64,000 bases of DNA from JACRLV01 sp045863555 (GCA_045863555.1 BTUU01000006.1:282309-346308); one strand, 5' to 3'; counted from the first letter of the stretch, positions 23,598 to 31,482 are shown. Notes: a model not told the origin generated them from the sequence alone. Program-made: numbers and translations.

Positions 23598-25076
23598 ATG
23601 GACGAGCGATCGCGACACCGGCAGTTCGAAGAGCAATTCCTCGCGCAGCTTCGCGCGCGGTCGCTGGCACTATTGCGCAAAACGCTGCCGGCCGACGTCG
23701 TGATGGCCTATCCGACGGGCGAGGGCATCGACAGCGTACGGGCTGAACTCAGCCGGCTGGGCGTGTATGACCGCGACGCCACCGAGACACTCGCGGGCAC
23801 GCGCTCGCTCGAAGTCTTTTTCAAGAAGAAGCGCCTGGGCGGGCTGTTTCACCAGGCGGTTTCGCGCATCCGCGTCCGCGTCCTCGCACCGATCGAGCCG
23901 CTGCTCAAGGGCGAGCGGCCGGGTGCGGTCGGCCGCGAAGAAGTGCTCGACGCGCTGGCACGCTACGAGCTGCTGCCGCGACGCGACCGCCCCACCGGCA
24001 TCATCTTCGCCAGCGCGACCGGTTTTTCGCCGGAGGCGCGGGCGCTGGCGGAGGGCTCCGGTTTTCCGACGCTGGTGCTCATGGGCGGGCGCGAGGACGG
24101 CGGCTGGGACGTCGCGATGCCGCAGCGCGTGCGGAATTCGCCGTGGGCGCGGCTGTTCGAACTCGAATCGCAGGATGACCGCCTGCGCCGGCTGTTTCAT
24201 CACCTGAACTCGAACGCACACCTCGTGGATTCGCGCGGGCTGTCGATGCGCGAGCTGTCCGACAAGCTCGGGCTGCCGCGCGGCGAGGTCGAGCAGCTTG
24301 TCCGTCAGGCCTGCCGCACGGAGCCGCGGCTGATGACGGTCGTTCACGAGGGGTCTGTGCACATCGCCCGTACGCCGCTGGCGGAGGAGGGCTCACCGAT
24401 GGGAATGTGGAGTCGTGTTCGCAAGCTGCTGGGCTTCAAGCCGTCGGTCGCCGAGCGCGTCCGGGAGATGACGATCCAGCGCGTGCGGATCGAGCAGGAG
24501 CGGCACGAGGTCGACCAGAAGACGGAGATCCTCGAGACGCAGGAGCGCGAGGCGCTCAAGAACGGCGCGGAGGCGAAAAGCGATGCCGAGCGCAAGCAGA
24601 TCGCAGGCAAGCTGGTTCGCGTCCGCACGGAGCTGAAGCGGTTTCGCGCCCAGGCGCAGAACCTGACAAACGCACTCGACGTCATCGGCACGCACATCCA
24701 CCATCTGACGCTGGCCGAGCAGAACAAGCGGCTGGAGCTGCCGAAGGCCGAGGATCTCACGCGCGAGGCGGCGACGGCCGAGCAGACGGCGGCGGAGCTG
24801 GCGGCGAACGCGGAGCTGGCGCGGAGCATCGAGGTCGGGGCGGCGACGCCGATGATGGAAGAGGAGATGTCGGCGATTTTTGAGGAATTCAAGCAGGCGG
24901 CGGACGAAAAGGCGACGTCGCAGGCGGGTTCGAAGGCGGGCGAGGCGGCCGCGGCTCCCACGGCGGGTTCGCAGCGCGACAGCCGTCAGCCGGCGACGCC
25001 GGACCGTGCACCGGCGGCCCGGAGTTCGCCGCCGCCGGTGCCGGAGAAGCGTGAGGCGCGGCCGGAGGTGAGCTGA
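23598..25076 (+). CDS. Winged-helix/coiled-coil protein, ESCRT-III-like C-terminal half
   Basis: A 492-residue soluble protein; no clear Shine-Dalgarno, because repeats reach the ATG. Residues 1-205 form an alpha/beta region with GIIFASATGFSPEARALAEG and TLVLMGGREDGGWDV, perhaps nuclease-like. Residues about 210-262 resemble a winged helix (LSMRELSDKLGLPRGEVEQL). From residue 268 (MGMWSRVRKLLGFKPS) a basic segment leads into a long helical hairpin (285-415), then an acidic helix PMMEEEMSAIFEEF (418-435) and a disordered Ala/Pro tail. Basic start, hairpin and acidic C-terminal helix is the Snf7/ESCRT-III plan. Two downstream genes share it. The homology is inferred. Confidence 0.6.
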   Translation: MDERSRHRQFEEQFLAQLRARSLALLRKTLPADVVMAYPTGEGIDSVRAELSRLGVYDRDATETLAGTRSLEVFFKKKRLGGLFHQAVSRIRVRVLAPIEPLLKGERPGAVGREEVLDALARYELLPRRDRPTGIIFASATGFSPEARALAEGSGFPTLVLMGGREDGGWDVAMPQRVRNSPWARLFELESQDDRLRRLFHHLNSNAHLVDSRGLSMRELSDKLGLPRGEVEQLVRQACRTEPRLMTVVHEGSVHIARTPLAEEGSPMGMWSRVRKLLGFKPSVAERVREMTIQRVRIEQERHEVDQKTEILETQEREALKNGAEAKSDAERKQIAGKLVRVRTELKRFRAQAQNLTNALDVIGTHIHHLTLAEQNKRLELPKAEDLTREAATAEQTAAELAANAELARSIEVGAATPMMEEEMSAIFEEFKQAADEKATSQAGSKAGEAAAAPTAGSQRDSRQPATPDRAPAARSSPPPVPEKREARPEVS

Positions 25077-25087
25077 GGCGGTGAAAG

Positions 25088-25351
25088 GTGAAAAGTGAAA
25101 GGGCGGGCGTGCTGATGTATTGCGGCAGAGCGAGCGTCGTGCTGGCTGTGTTGACCGTGGTGTGTCTCTTCGTCTCCGCGTGGTACTCGCCGGATGCGCC
25201 GCAGGATCGGCTCGAAGCAACCGGAATGTCGGGGGCAGGAGTTGCTGGCTGGGCATCGCTGGCGTTCGCGATTGCATGTGTGGCAAGTTCGGTTCGGGAC
25301 TTCCGTCGCGAGAGGCTAAACCGCCTCCCCAATAACGATAGCCGCGTTTGA
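25088..25351 (+). CDS. Small hypothetical membrane protein
   Basis: An 87-residue protein if it starts at the GTG at 25088; an ATG at 25115 is equally possible. Two hydrophobic segments are visible, ASVVLAVLTVVCLFVSAW and VAGWASLAFAIACVASSV, followed by a basic C terminus. The start lies in a short GTGAAA-type simple repeat (25081-25103). It is located between the coiled-coil gene and the MNT/HEPN pair. Coding status is moderately likely. Confidence 0.5.
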   Translation: MKSERAGVLMYCGRASVVLAVLTVVCLFVSAWYSPDAPQDRLEATGMSGAGVAGWASLAFAIACVASSVRDFRRERLNRLPNNDSRV

Positions 25352-25361
25352 AAGGGACGTC

Positions 25362-25748
25362 GTGATTCGCAGCGATTCAGCATCGATGAAGACCGCCGTC
25401 GACCCGCTCGAGATCCCCTTCCGTGCGCCGGTCGACGATGCACTGATTGCGCGGCTGGTCGAACGGATCCTCGAGACACGTCCCTGCACTTGCATCGTGC
25501 TGTTCGGTTCGCAGGCCTATGGGCAACCTACCGCTGACAGCGATGTCGACCTTCTCATCGTAAGTGAGGGGGCGGAAGAGACATTCAAGGTCGCCGCCGA
25601 ACTGTACTATGCGCTGAGCCCGCGAGATTTCGGCATCGACCTCGTCGTCATGACGCCGGCGAAATTTCACGAACGGCGAAAGAAGTTCGATCCGTTCTTC
25701 CAGGAAATCACGACGAAGGGGCATGTGCTGTATGGCGCTCTCCCCTGA
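25362..25748 (+). CDS. MNT-type nucleotidyltransferase (antitoxin-like)
   Basis: A 128-residue minimal nucleotidyltransferase. The signature GSQAYGQPTADSDVDLLIV fits GS-x10-D-x-D, and a third acidic residue is in FGIDLVVMT. In HEPN/MNT toxin-antitoxin pairs, such proteins inactivate the HEPN partner by adding nucleotides. The GTG at 25362 has AAGGGA five bases upstream; an ATG at 25386 is an alternative. The downstream HEPN gene overlaps its end by 17 bases, the usual arrangement. Confidence 0.85.
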   Translation: MIRSDSASMKTAVDPLEIPFRAPVDDALIARLVERILETRPCTCIVLFGSQAYGQPTADSDVDLLIVSEGAEETFKVAAELYYALSPRDFGIDLVVMTPAKFHERRKKFDPFFQEITTKGHVLYGALP

Positions 25749-26118
25749 TGCCGTGGAGTGGATTGACCGCGCGGAAGCCGACGTGCGCGCGGTTCGCAAA
25801 CTCGACTTGCCCGAAGATCGGCTCGTCATCGCATTTCACACGCAGCGGGCGGTCGAGAAATACCTGAAGGGAGTTCTCGTCAATGCGGGGTCGGCATTTC
25901 CAAAAATCCACGACTTGCTGGCGTTGATCGCGTTGTGCGCCAAGCTGGACGTCGAATTCGACACGGTCCGAGCCGCCGCGGCGACGCTTCAGCCGTTTGC
26001 CGTCGATGTTCGGTACCCTGGCCCGGCGCCGAGCGAAGCGGTCGTGCGCGGGGCGGTCGCGACGATGGAGCAGATCCGGACACTGTGCCGGCGGAAATTG
26101 GGATTGCCGTCGGTTTGA
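25732..26118 (+). CDS. HEPN domain protein (toxin-like partner of the MNT)
   Basis: A 128-residue all-helical protein starting at the ATG at 25732. FHTQRAVEKYLKGVLVNAGS and the FPKIHDLLALIALC segment are typical of the PF05168-type HEPN domain. The R-x4-6-H ribonuclease motif is not apparent, so RNase activity is doubtful. It may instead act with the nucleotidyltransferase as a binding partner. The pair forms a self-contained accessory cassette inside the kinase/coiled-coil cluster. Confidence 0.8.
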   Translation: MALSPDAVEWIDRAEADVRAVRKLDLPEDRLVIAFHTQRAVEKYLKGVLVNAGSAFPKIHDLLALIALCAKLDVEFDTVRAAAATLQPFAVDVRYPGPAPSEAVVRGAVATMEQIRTLCRRKLGLPSV

Positions 26119-26140
26119 GACCACTGTCTCAACGGCTGGG

Positions 26141-26917
26141 ATGGAGAGTTGCGTGCCGATTCGCCGATGTAAACTGAGCCGCAGGCGCCTGATTGGCGCG
26201 ACGATATTCTTTGTTCTCGGCTCGCTTCTCATCGCAAGTTACTGGGCGATCACACGGGGAATTCGATTAACAACCGCGGGCCCAACTTTCGAGCTCGTCG
26301 TCGGCGGAGGGACAACGCGAATTGTGTATTGTCCTCGATACGGCGGGAAGGACCCCGACTGGTCGATGGCGCTATTGCCGAACCCTCCACGACGAACATC
26401 GATGCCACTGGTCATTGCAGCGGACGCTCCGCAGCCCGTGGTCGTTCCATCGACGTCGTCCCAACCGGCTATCCAGAATCGATTCTCGTTCGATGGCCCA
26501 TTCGACTGTGTCTGTTACCAACTCCCATACGGTAAGCGCGCCCGCCCAAATACGCGGCTGGACCTTCGGATGGCGCTGGTGCCAGGGTTCCGAGATTACT
26601 CCGTGCCAAGTGTCTGGCCGGGTGTCGTATCCCTGCTTCTCGGTCTGTTGATCGTATTCGTTGAACGTCGGCGTGTACGTTCTAGCACGCTCTGCCGCTG
26701 CGGTTACAACCTGACCGGGAACGTCTCCGGCGTCTGCCCGGAGTGCGGTACAGTGGTATCGTCCGAGTCGATCGCGCACGGCGGCGATGGAGGGTTGAGC
26801 CCACCCTACAGCTTCGGCGGCCCCCAGCTGAACCCGCAGCCCGTAAGCCCTGAACCCCGAACCCCTGAACCCTCACCAACCGTGCACTGTGCACCGCGAA
26901 CTGAGCACTCACCATGA
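26141..26917 (+). CDS. Membrane protein with C-terminal zinc ribbon
   Basis: About 258 residues if it starts at the ATG at 26141; a GTG at 26153 is also possible. There are two hydrophobic segments, LIGATIFFVLGSLLIASYWA near the N terminus and VVSLLLGLLIVFVERRRVRS, with an extracytoplasmic domain between them. The second is followed by LCRCGYNLTGNVSGVCPECG, a zinc ribbon common at the C terminus of planctomycete membrane proteins. The last 45 residues (from about GGDGGLSPPYSF) are translated from a dispersed repeat and a Pro-rich simple repeat, so the native end was probably just after the ribbon. Its stop overlaps the next start (ATGA). Confidence 0.65.
   Translation: MESCVPIRRCKLSRRRLIGATIFFVLGSLLIASYWAITRGIRLTTAGPTFELVVGGGTTRIVYCPRYGGKDPDWSMALLPNPPRRTSMPLVIAADAPQPVVVPSTSSQPAIQNRFSFDGPFDCVCYQLPYGKRARPNTRLDLRMALVPGFRDYSVPSVWPGVVSLLLGLLIVFVERRRVRSSTLCRCGYNLTGNVSGVCPECGTVVSSESIAHGGDGGLSPPYSFGGPQLNPQPVSPEPRTPEPSPTVHCAPRTEHSP
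26789..26872. repeat. Dispersed palindrome remnant plus CCCTGAACCCCGAACCC-type simple repeat
   Basis: 26792-26810 matches the TGAGCCCACCCTACA part of the element at 23574-23597. Bases 26846-26872 are a short degenerate tandem of CCCTGAACC / CCCGAACC. Both lie inside the 3' end of the zinc-ribbon membrane-protein frame. Confidence 0.6.
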
Positions 26918-27519
26918 ACTTCTTCGAATGGCTGACGACGAAACGCAAGACGCTGACGACGATGGACGTCGCCGAACTTCGGGCGCAGGAGATGCTCATC
27001 ACGAATGAGCGCGACCGGCTGATGGCCCGCGTCAATAAGCTCGCCCGCGACAAGCAGGCGATCGTCGACAAGGGGGCGAAGGAGAAGACGCCCGAGATGC
27101 GGCGGACGCTGGCGCAGCAGTATGACCTGCTGCACACCGAGCAGACGATGCTCAGCCGGCACCTGAACATCCGCAGCAAGGAGGCGCTGACCGTCACGCG
27201 ACTGCGGCTCATGCGCGAAACCGCCCAGCGGGCCGGCGTCGGGGCGCTCGGCCGGGGGCTCATCCGCGAGGGCGATCTCGCGGCGATGGAGCGGCTGATC
27301 GAGAACGACAAGATCACCACTGAGATGTATACGGAGCGCCTCGACGCGATCCTCCAGCTCGGCCACGAAGCCGACACCGAATCCGCCGGCCTCTCGCCGG
27401 CGAGCAGCGAGCTCCTCAAGATCTGGAACGACATGGACGCGGGGCTGATCAAGGATACGAACGAGGCGTTTGATGAGGCGGAGAGGCGGGTGAGGGAGCG
27501 GGGGAAGGCGGCCGAGTAG
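26914..27519 (+). CDS. Coiled-coil protein, candidate ESCRT-III-like
   Basis: A 201-residue, almost wholly helical soluble protein. A short amphipathic start (MNFFEWLTTKRKTLTTM) leads into a long hairpin: one helix from VAELRAQEMLITNERDRLMA, and a second through LAQQYDLLHTEQTMLSRHLN and ALTVTRLRLMRETAQR. Two shorter helices (ITTEMYTERLDAILQLG and SSELLKIWNDMDAGLI) close the chain. This matches the helix order of Snf7/PspA-type proteins and the two other coiled-coil products of this cluster. A membrane-remodelling function is an inference that needs structure comparison. Its ATG overlaps the previous stop codon. Confidence 0.6.
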   Translation: MNFFEWLTTKRKTLTTMDVAELRAQEMLITNERDRLMARVNKLARDKQAIVDKGAKEKTPEMRRTLAQQYDLLHTEQTMLSRHLNIRSKEALTVTRLRLMRETAQRAGVGALGRGLIREGDLAAMERLIENDKITTEMYTERLDAILQLGHEADTESAGLSPASSELLKIWNDMDAGLIKDTNEAFDEAERRVRERGKAAE

Positions 27520-27529
27520 CGGGGAACAA

Positions 27530-27561
27530 GGTGACAAGGGGACAAGGTAACAAGGTGACAA
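27530..27561 (+). repeat. Left inverted repeat of the four-helix-bundle gene
   Basis: A 32-base array of GGTGACAAG / GGGGACAAG / GGTAACAAG units starting 11 bases after the coiled-coil gene. It matches the reverse complement of 28023-28054 at 30 of 32 positions. Confidence 0.8.
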
Positions 27562-28004
27562 TTGCCCGAGCGAACACGGCCGCGCCGACTCGGGCCCGGC
27601 CGATTCGGCGGTTCGAAGACCTTGAGGTCTGGCAGGTTGGTCGCGAACTGACGAAAGGCGTATTCCGCGCGTGTCGAACGCAGCGGCTTCGATCCGAACC
27701 AGTCCTGTGCGACCAGATGAAGCGCGCCGTGGTTAGCATTTGCTCTAATATCGCCGAGGGTTTCGAGCGGGGAAGCCGCAAACAGCACATCGAATTCGCA
27801 TACATTTCTAAAGGCTCGGCTGGGGAGCTCCGCTGCCAGGTACTCCTTGCCGCCGACCTCGAGCTGATCGAGCAGACAGCACGAGATTGGCTATTGGTGC
27901 GGTGCGAACGCTGCTCGCGGATGCTCGCGGCCTATTTGAGGCAGTTGAAGTCGACTTCAGATCGTTTCCGGGGCCTGAAGTTCGAGGCAGGTGACGCCGA
28001 CTAG
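27555..28004 (+). CDS. Four-helix-bundle protein of the S23/IVP family
   Basis: About 149 residues from a GTG at 27555, which lies inside the left repeat; the exact start is uncertain. The core RRFEDLEVWQVGRELTKGVF, then DQMKRAVVSICSNIAEGFER and KQHIEFAYISKGSAGELRCQ, is the hallmark of the family first seen in intervening sequences of 23S rRNA genes. These proteins form pentameric bundles of unclear function. The gene is bounded by inverted repeats and splits two related coiled-coil genes, so it looks like an insertion. No rRNA sequence is nearby. Confidence 0.88.
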   Translation: MTIARANTAAPTRARPIRRFEDLEVWQVGRELTKGVFRACRTQRLRSEPVLCDQMKRAVVSICSNIAEGFERGSRKQHIEFAYISKGSAGELRCQVLLAADLELIEQTARDWLLVRCERCSRMLAAYLRQLKSTSDRFRGLKFEAGDAD

Positions 28005-28022
28005 CGCCGCGTGCCCGTATTG

Positions 28023-28054
28023 TTGTTACCTTGTTCCCTTGTCCCCTTGTCACC
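28023..28054 (-). repeat. Right inverted repeat of the four-helix-bundle gene
   Basis: Reverse-complement partner of 27530-27561 (30 of 32 positions). It lies between the four-helix-bundle stop and the next coiled-coil start. Confidence 0.8.
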
Positions 28055-28076
28055 CAGCCCTTCGTTGGAGCCGGTC

Positions 28077-28691
28077 ATGGGATTGTTCAAAAGTAAAGAA
28101 GAGCGCCGCATCGAGCAGGACATGAAGATCCGCGCCGGGATCCGCCGGATCGAGAAGTCCATCGCCGAGCAAAACAAGTTCAGCGACGAATTCGTCAAGA
28201 ACGCGCGGCAGGCGCGGCAGATCGGCGACATGAGCCAGTACGCGTTCATCCGCAACTCGCTCAAGAAGACCGCCACGATCAAGAAGCTCCTCGAACGGCA
28301 GCTCCTCGCGGTCAAGAACGCGCTGCTCATCAAGCGACAGGCCGAGGCGTCGGCCGATTTCGCGGCCGCGATGAACATCATGGCCAGCGAGGTGGCGAAG
28401 CTGTACGGGGACACGGACCTCGTGAAGACGCAGACGCAGTGGGAAAAGGCGATGAGCCAGAGCCAGACCATGGAGGAACGCATGCAGATGTTCCTCGACT
28501 CGGTCGAGCAGGGTGCGGCCGCGGACATCAGCGCCGCGCCGGCCGAGGCGATCACGGATGAGGAGATCGACCGGCTGATCTCGGCGGAAGAGCAGGTCGA
28601 AAAGGCCCGCGAGGGCCAGCAGATGTCGGCGCTGCGGGCGGAGCTGGCGGAACTGAAGGGCGAGGGGCAGACGGGGAAGGAGACGAAGTAG
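28077..28691 (+). CDS. Coiled-coil protein, candidate ESCRT-III/Snf7-like
   Basis: A 204-residue helical protein starting at the ATG at 28077 (GGAG upstream). It begins MGLFKSKEERRIEQDMKIRA, recalling the MGLF-x-K start of eukaryotic CHMP/Vps proteins. A first helix (IRAGIRRIEKSIAEQNKF) is followed by a very long one (YAFIRNSLKKTATIKKLLER through AMNIMASEVAKLY). Then come TQTQWEKAMSQSQTMEERMQ, a linker and an acidic helix ITDEEIDRLISAEEQVEKA, before a final MSALRAELAELKG. It is the closest of the three to the Snf7 layout. Membrane binding and polymerisation are inferred only. Confidence 0.65.
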   Translation: MGLFKSKEERRIEQDMKIRAGIRRIEKSIAEQNKFSDEFVKNARQARQIGDMSQYAFIRNSLKKTATIKKLLERQLLAVKNALLIKRQAEASADFAAAMNIMASEVAKLYGDTDLVKTQTQWEKAMSQSQTMEERMQMFLDSVEQGAAADISAAPAEAITDEEIDRLISAEEQVEKAREGQQMSALRAELAELKGEGQTGKETK

Positions 28692-28865
28692 AAGTTGCTG
28701 TGAGCGCGTGGCACGAAGTGCGTTCACGGAAGCGTGCTGCGCCAGATCGCACAATCTCTCACTTCCGCGCTAAAATCGGTTGCTTTCGCTGTCAGGCGTC
28801 TCATAATCCCGATGGACTGATCCCGATCCTCGACGGGCATCGGGCAATTCTTCGGGGGACCACAG

Positions 28866-30074
28866 ATGAACTGCATTTCCCGCATCGTGCCCGCGCTCGC
28901 GCTTTTACTCGTGCCCGTTGCAGTCGCTCAAGCTCGTTTCTACTCCGTTACACCCCCCGAGGGCGGCTATGACGCGATCATCTGGAGGCTCTCGTCTGAT
29001 GGGACGTCGGCTGCTGGAAGTTTCGGCAGAGCTGGACGGGCGCGGCCGATGCGCTGGACGCCGAGCGAGGGCACTTTCGAGATCACCAGTTCGCCAGAAC
29101 AATTCGGGGACGCGTCGGCGGTCTCAGGCGCCGGGCTGGTTCTTTCGGGATTCGGCTCGATTGGCGGTCAACTCGTACCGTGGAGATGGACTGAGGCAAC
29201 GGGAATGGCGCCGCTCCCTATCCCTGCGGGCGCGCTTGTTCTTCCGATTGCGATTTCCGAGGACGGGCTGGTGATCGCGGGCAGTCTGTTTTCCGGTAGC
29301 GTTGGTTCGCTTCGCTGGACTGAGGGCATGGGCTATCAAACAATCCCGCCGGCCGGCGACAATACGATGGTGCATGCAATGAGTGCGGACGGCTCGACGA
29401 TGACCGGAATTTTCCGGGTCAGTCACTACCAGTTCGCCAACTTCATCTGGCGGGCCGGCCGGGGTACGAGCGAGCTTCCGATCTGGACACAGGAATGGGG
29501 AACCCCGATCTCGTTCGACGGCCGTTATGTCGTTGGCACGACGGACTGGATCGCAAGCGTTTTCGAGGTGGAGACGGGGACGATCACACCGCTGACATGG
29601 CCTGACGGTATTCCGGTAGAAGGGATCGCATGCGGGGTGAGCGCCGACGGCTCGGTTGTCGCAGGCTCGTTGCACAACAGCAACCGGGACGCGTTTGTCT
29701 GGGACGCCGAACATGGAGCGCGGCTTCTTGAGGATGTGCTCAGAGACGATTACGGCCTGGGTGTCGGCCCGTTGCCAGACGCCATGGGCCTTAGCGCCGA
29801 CGGCGCGGTTATTGCTGGATTCAGCTGGGTCGTGACTCTCCGTGAGCCACAGCCCTACCGCGGCCGGCCGCCGTGCCAGGGCGATGTCGACGGCGATCAG
29901 CGCGTCGGATTGTCCGATCTGCTGTTCGTGCTTGGCGAATGGCGGCGGCCGGAGCCCGACGTCGCAGCGGATATCACCGGCGACGGCATCGTTGACCAGC
30001 TTGATCTGAACATCGTGCTCATCGATTTCGGCGATGACTGTGCGCGGCGGCGGATTCAGAGCGTGGGACGGTAG
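28866..30074 (+). CDS. Secreted HAF-like repeat protein with dockerin end (paralogue 1)
   Basis: A 402-residue exported protein with signal peptide MNCISRIVPALALLLVPVAV, cut near AQA/RF. The body is a chain of units ending in SxDGxxxAG (e.g. LSSDGTSAAGSF, ISEDGLVIAGSL, MSADGSTMTGIF, VSADGSVVAGSL). Each unit is followed by an (F/R)RWT or VWD strand, the pattern of HAF-type repeats that probably form a beta-propeller. From residue about 333 a dockerin-like module follows (GDVDGDQRVGLSDLLFVLGE and DITGDGIVDQLDLNIVL). It is first of four tandem paralogues. Confidence 0.85.
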   Translation: MNCISRIVPALALLLVPVAVAQARFYSVTPPEGGYDAIIWRLSSDGTSAAGSFGRAGRARPMRWTPSEGTFEITSSPEQFGDASAVSGAGLVLSGFGSIGGQLVPWRWTEATGMAPLPIPAGALVLPIAISEDGLVIAGSLFSGSVGSLRWTEGMGYQTIPPAGDNTMVHAMSADGSTMTGIFRVSHYQFANFIWRAGRGTSELPIWTQEWGTPISFDGRYVVGTTDWIASVFEVETGTITPLTWPDGIPVEGIACGVSADGSVVAGSLHNSNRDAFVWDAEHGARLLEDVLRDDYGLGVGPLPDAMGLSADGAVIAGFSWVVTLREPQPYRGRPPCQGDVDGDQRVGLSDLLFVLGEWRRPEPDVAADITGDGIVDQLDLNIVLIDFGDDCARRRIQSVGR

Positions 30075-30120
30075 GACGCGCGGGCGAAATCGCCGCCGGC
30101 TATTTCGAAAGGGACCGCAA

Positions 30121-31308
30121 ATGAGCTATTCAAAGCCCTGGTTGCCGTCGGCGTGTTTCCTATTCTGCGCCGCGCAGACGCTGCTCGCACAACCTGTGTA
30201 CCTGACCATTCCACCGCCCTACGGCGACTCGTTCACGGAGTTGGTTGCGGTTTCCGCTGACGGAACGGCGGTGGTCGGAAAATACTACGACGGAGGCTAC
30301 CGGCCGTTTCGCTGGACCGCGACGGACGGAAGCATCGAAATCCGCGGGGAGCAGCCCATTCGAGGAGAGCCAACCTGTGTCTCCGGGGGCGGCCTGGTTG
30401 TCATCGGGTTCGGAGATATCGGAGGGTCCCTCTGCGGGTGGCGCTGGACCGAAGGGGCAGGGGTCGAGCCTCTGCCCGCGCCGCGGCATGGAGGGCTTGT
30501 AATCCCGCACGATGTATCCGCGGACGGTCTGGCAGTCGCAGGCACCCTCTTTAACGGCCAACCGACTTCCTTTCGCTGGACGCAAAGCGTCAGTTACCAG
30601 AACCTTCCCGCCGCAGGAGCGAACCCGCAGGCGCTCGCAATCAGCGGCGACGGGTCGGCAGTTCTGGGCCGATTCGAGTCGGGTGGTACTCGGGTGTTCT
30701 ATTGGCGGGCGGACACCGGGACCATCGCCTTACCGCTCAACTATCCCCCTGAATCGGCGAGCGAGCTGACGATGGGCCTGTCTTATGATGGCCGTTACGT
30801 CGTGGGCGCCGTCGACGAATCGGCCTGTCGATATGACATCGACACGTCCACGCTGACGATGCTCACGTGGCCCGACGGATCGCCTGTTTCCGGTCGGGCG
30901 AAGGCCGTCAGCGCGGACGGAACCATCGTCGTCGGGAATTTGCACACTGACATGGGCAATGCGTTTATCTGGGATGCTGAGCATCAGGCTCGGGAACTCC
31001 CGAATTCCACCGCGAGCGTGATCGGGATGAGCGCTGACGGCAAGGTAATCGCGGGGTCATGGTGGCTTATGATCTTGGAGGAACCGACGCCGTATCGTGG
31101 CCGCCCGCCGTGCCAGGGCGATGTCGACGGCGATCAGCGCGTCGGACTCTCCGATCTGCTGTTCGTCCTCGGCGAGTGGCGGCAGCCCGAGCCGGACGTC
31201 GCGGCCGACATCACCGGCGACGGCATCGTGGACCAGCTTGACCTGAACATCGTGCTTGTGGATTTCGGGGACGACTGCGCGCGGCGGATTCAGCACGTCG
31301 GGCGCTGA
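30121..31308 (+). CDS. Secreted HAF-like repeat protein with dockerin end (paralogue 2)
   Basis: A 395-residue protein starting at the ATG at 30121 (GAAAGGGACC upstream) with signal peptide MSYSKPWLPSACFLFCAAQT. It has the same repeats as its neighbours (VSADGTAVVGKY, VSADGLAVAGTL, ISGDGSAVLGRF, VSADGTIVVGNL). It is the shortest of the set because the DVLRxxYGLxVG loop before the final repeat is missing. The dockerin end is almost identical to those of the neighbours, with Gln replacing Arg in GEWRQPEPD. Confidence 0.85.
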   Translation: MSYSKPWLPSACFLFCAAQTLLAQPVYLTIPPPYGDSFTELVAVSADGTAVVGKYYDGGYRPFRWTATDGSIEIRGEQPIRGEPTCVSGGGLVVIGFGDIGGSLCGWRWTEGAGVEPLPAPRHGGLVIPHDVSADGLAVAGTLFNGQPTSFRWTQSVSYQNLPAAGANPQALAISGDGSAVLGRFESGGTRVFYWRADTGTIALPLNYPPESASELTMGLSYDGRYVVGAVDESACRYDIDTSTLTMLTWPDGSPVSGRAKAVSADGTIVVGNLHTDMGNAFIWDAEHQARELPNSTASVIGMSADGKVIAGSWWLMILEEPTPYRGRPPCQGDVDGDQRVGLSDLLFVLGEWRQPEPDVAADITGDGIVDQLDLNIVLVDFGDDCARRIQHVGR

Positions 31309-31482
31309 TCGCGTCTGGTGATAGGAAGAAGAGGAGGCGCAGAGAAACTGTGGCTATGCCGGTCCGTCCGTTGGCGACCCATGGCCCGAAAGCAGATCCG
31401 ACTACGCTGAACCCGCGAACGCGGGACGGCGTACGATCTAAGAGGCTGTTCGGCCCGCGTTGCCGCGTCAAGGGAGAATCAA

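Noticed and set aside
26914..28691. Reading the three coiled-coil proteins as SMC or phage tail-fibre fragments
   Set aside because: There is no Walker motif, no hinge and no phage gene nearby. Lengths near 200 residues with a short acidic terminal helix fit ESCRT-III/PspA better, though this remains inference.
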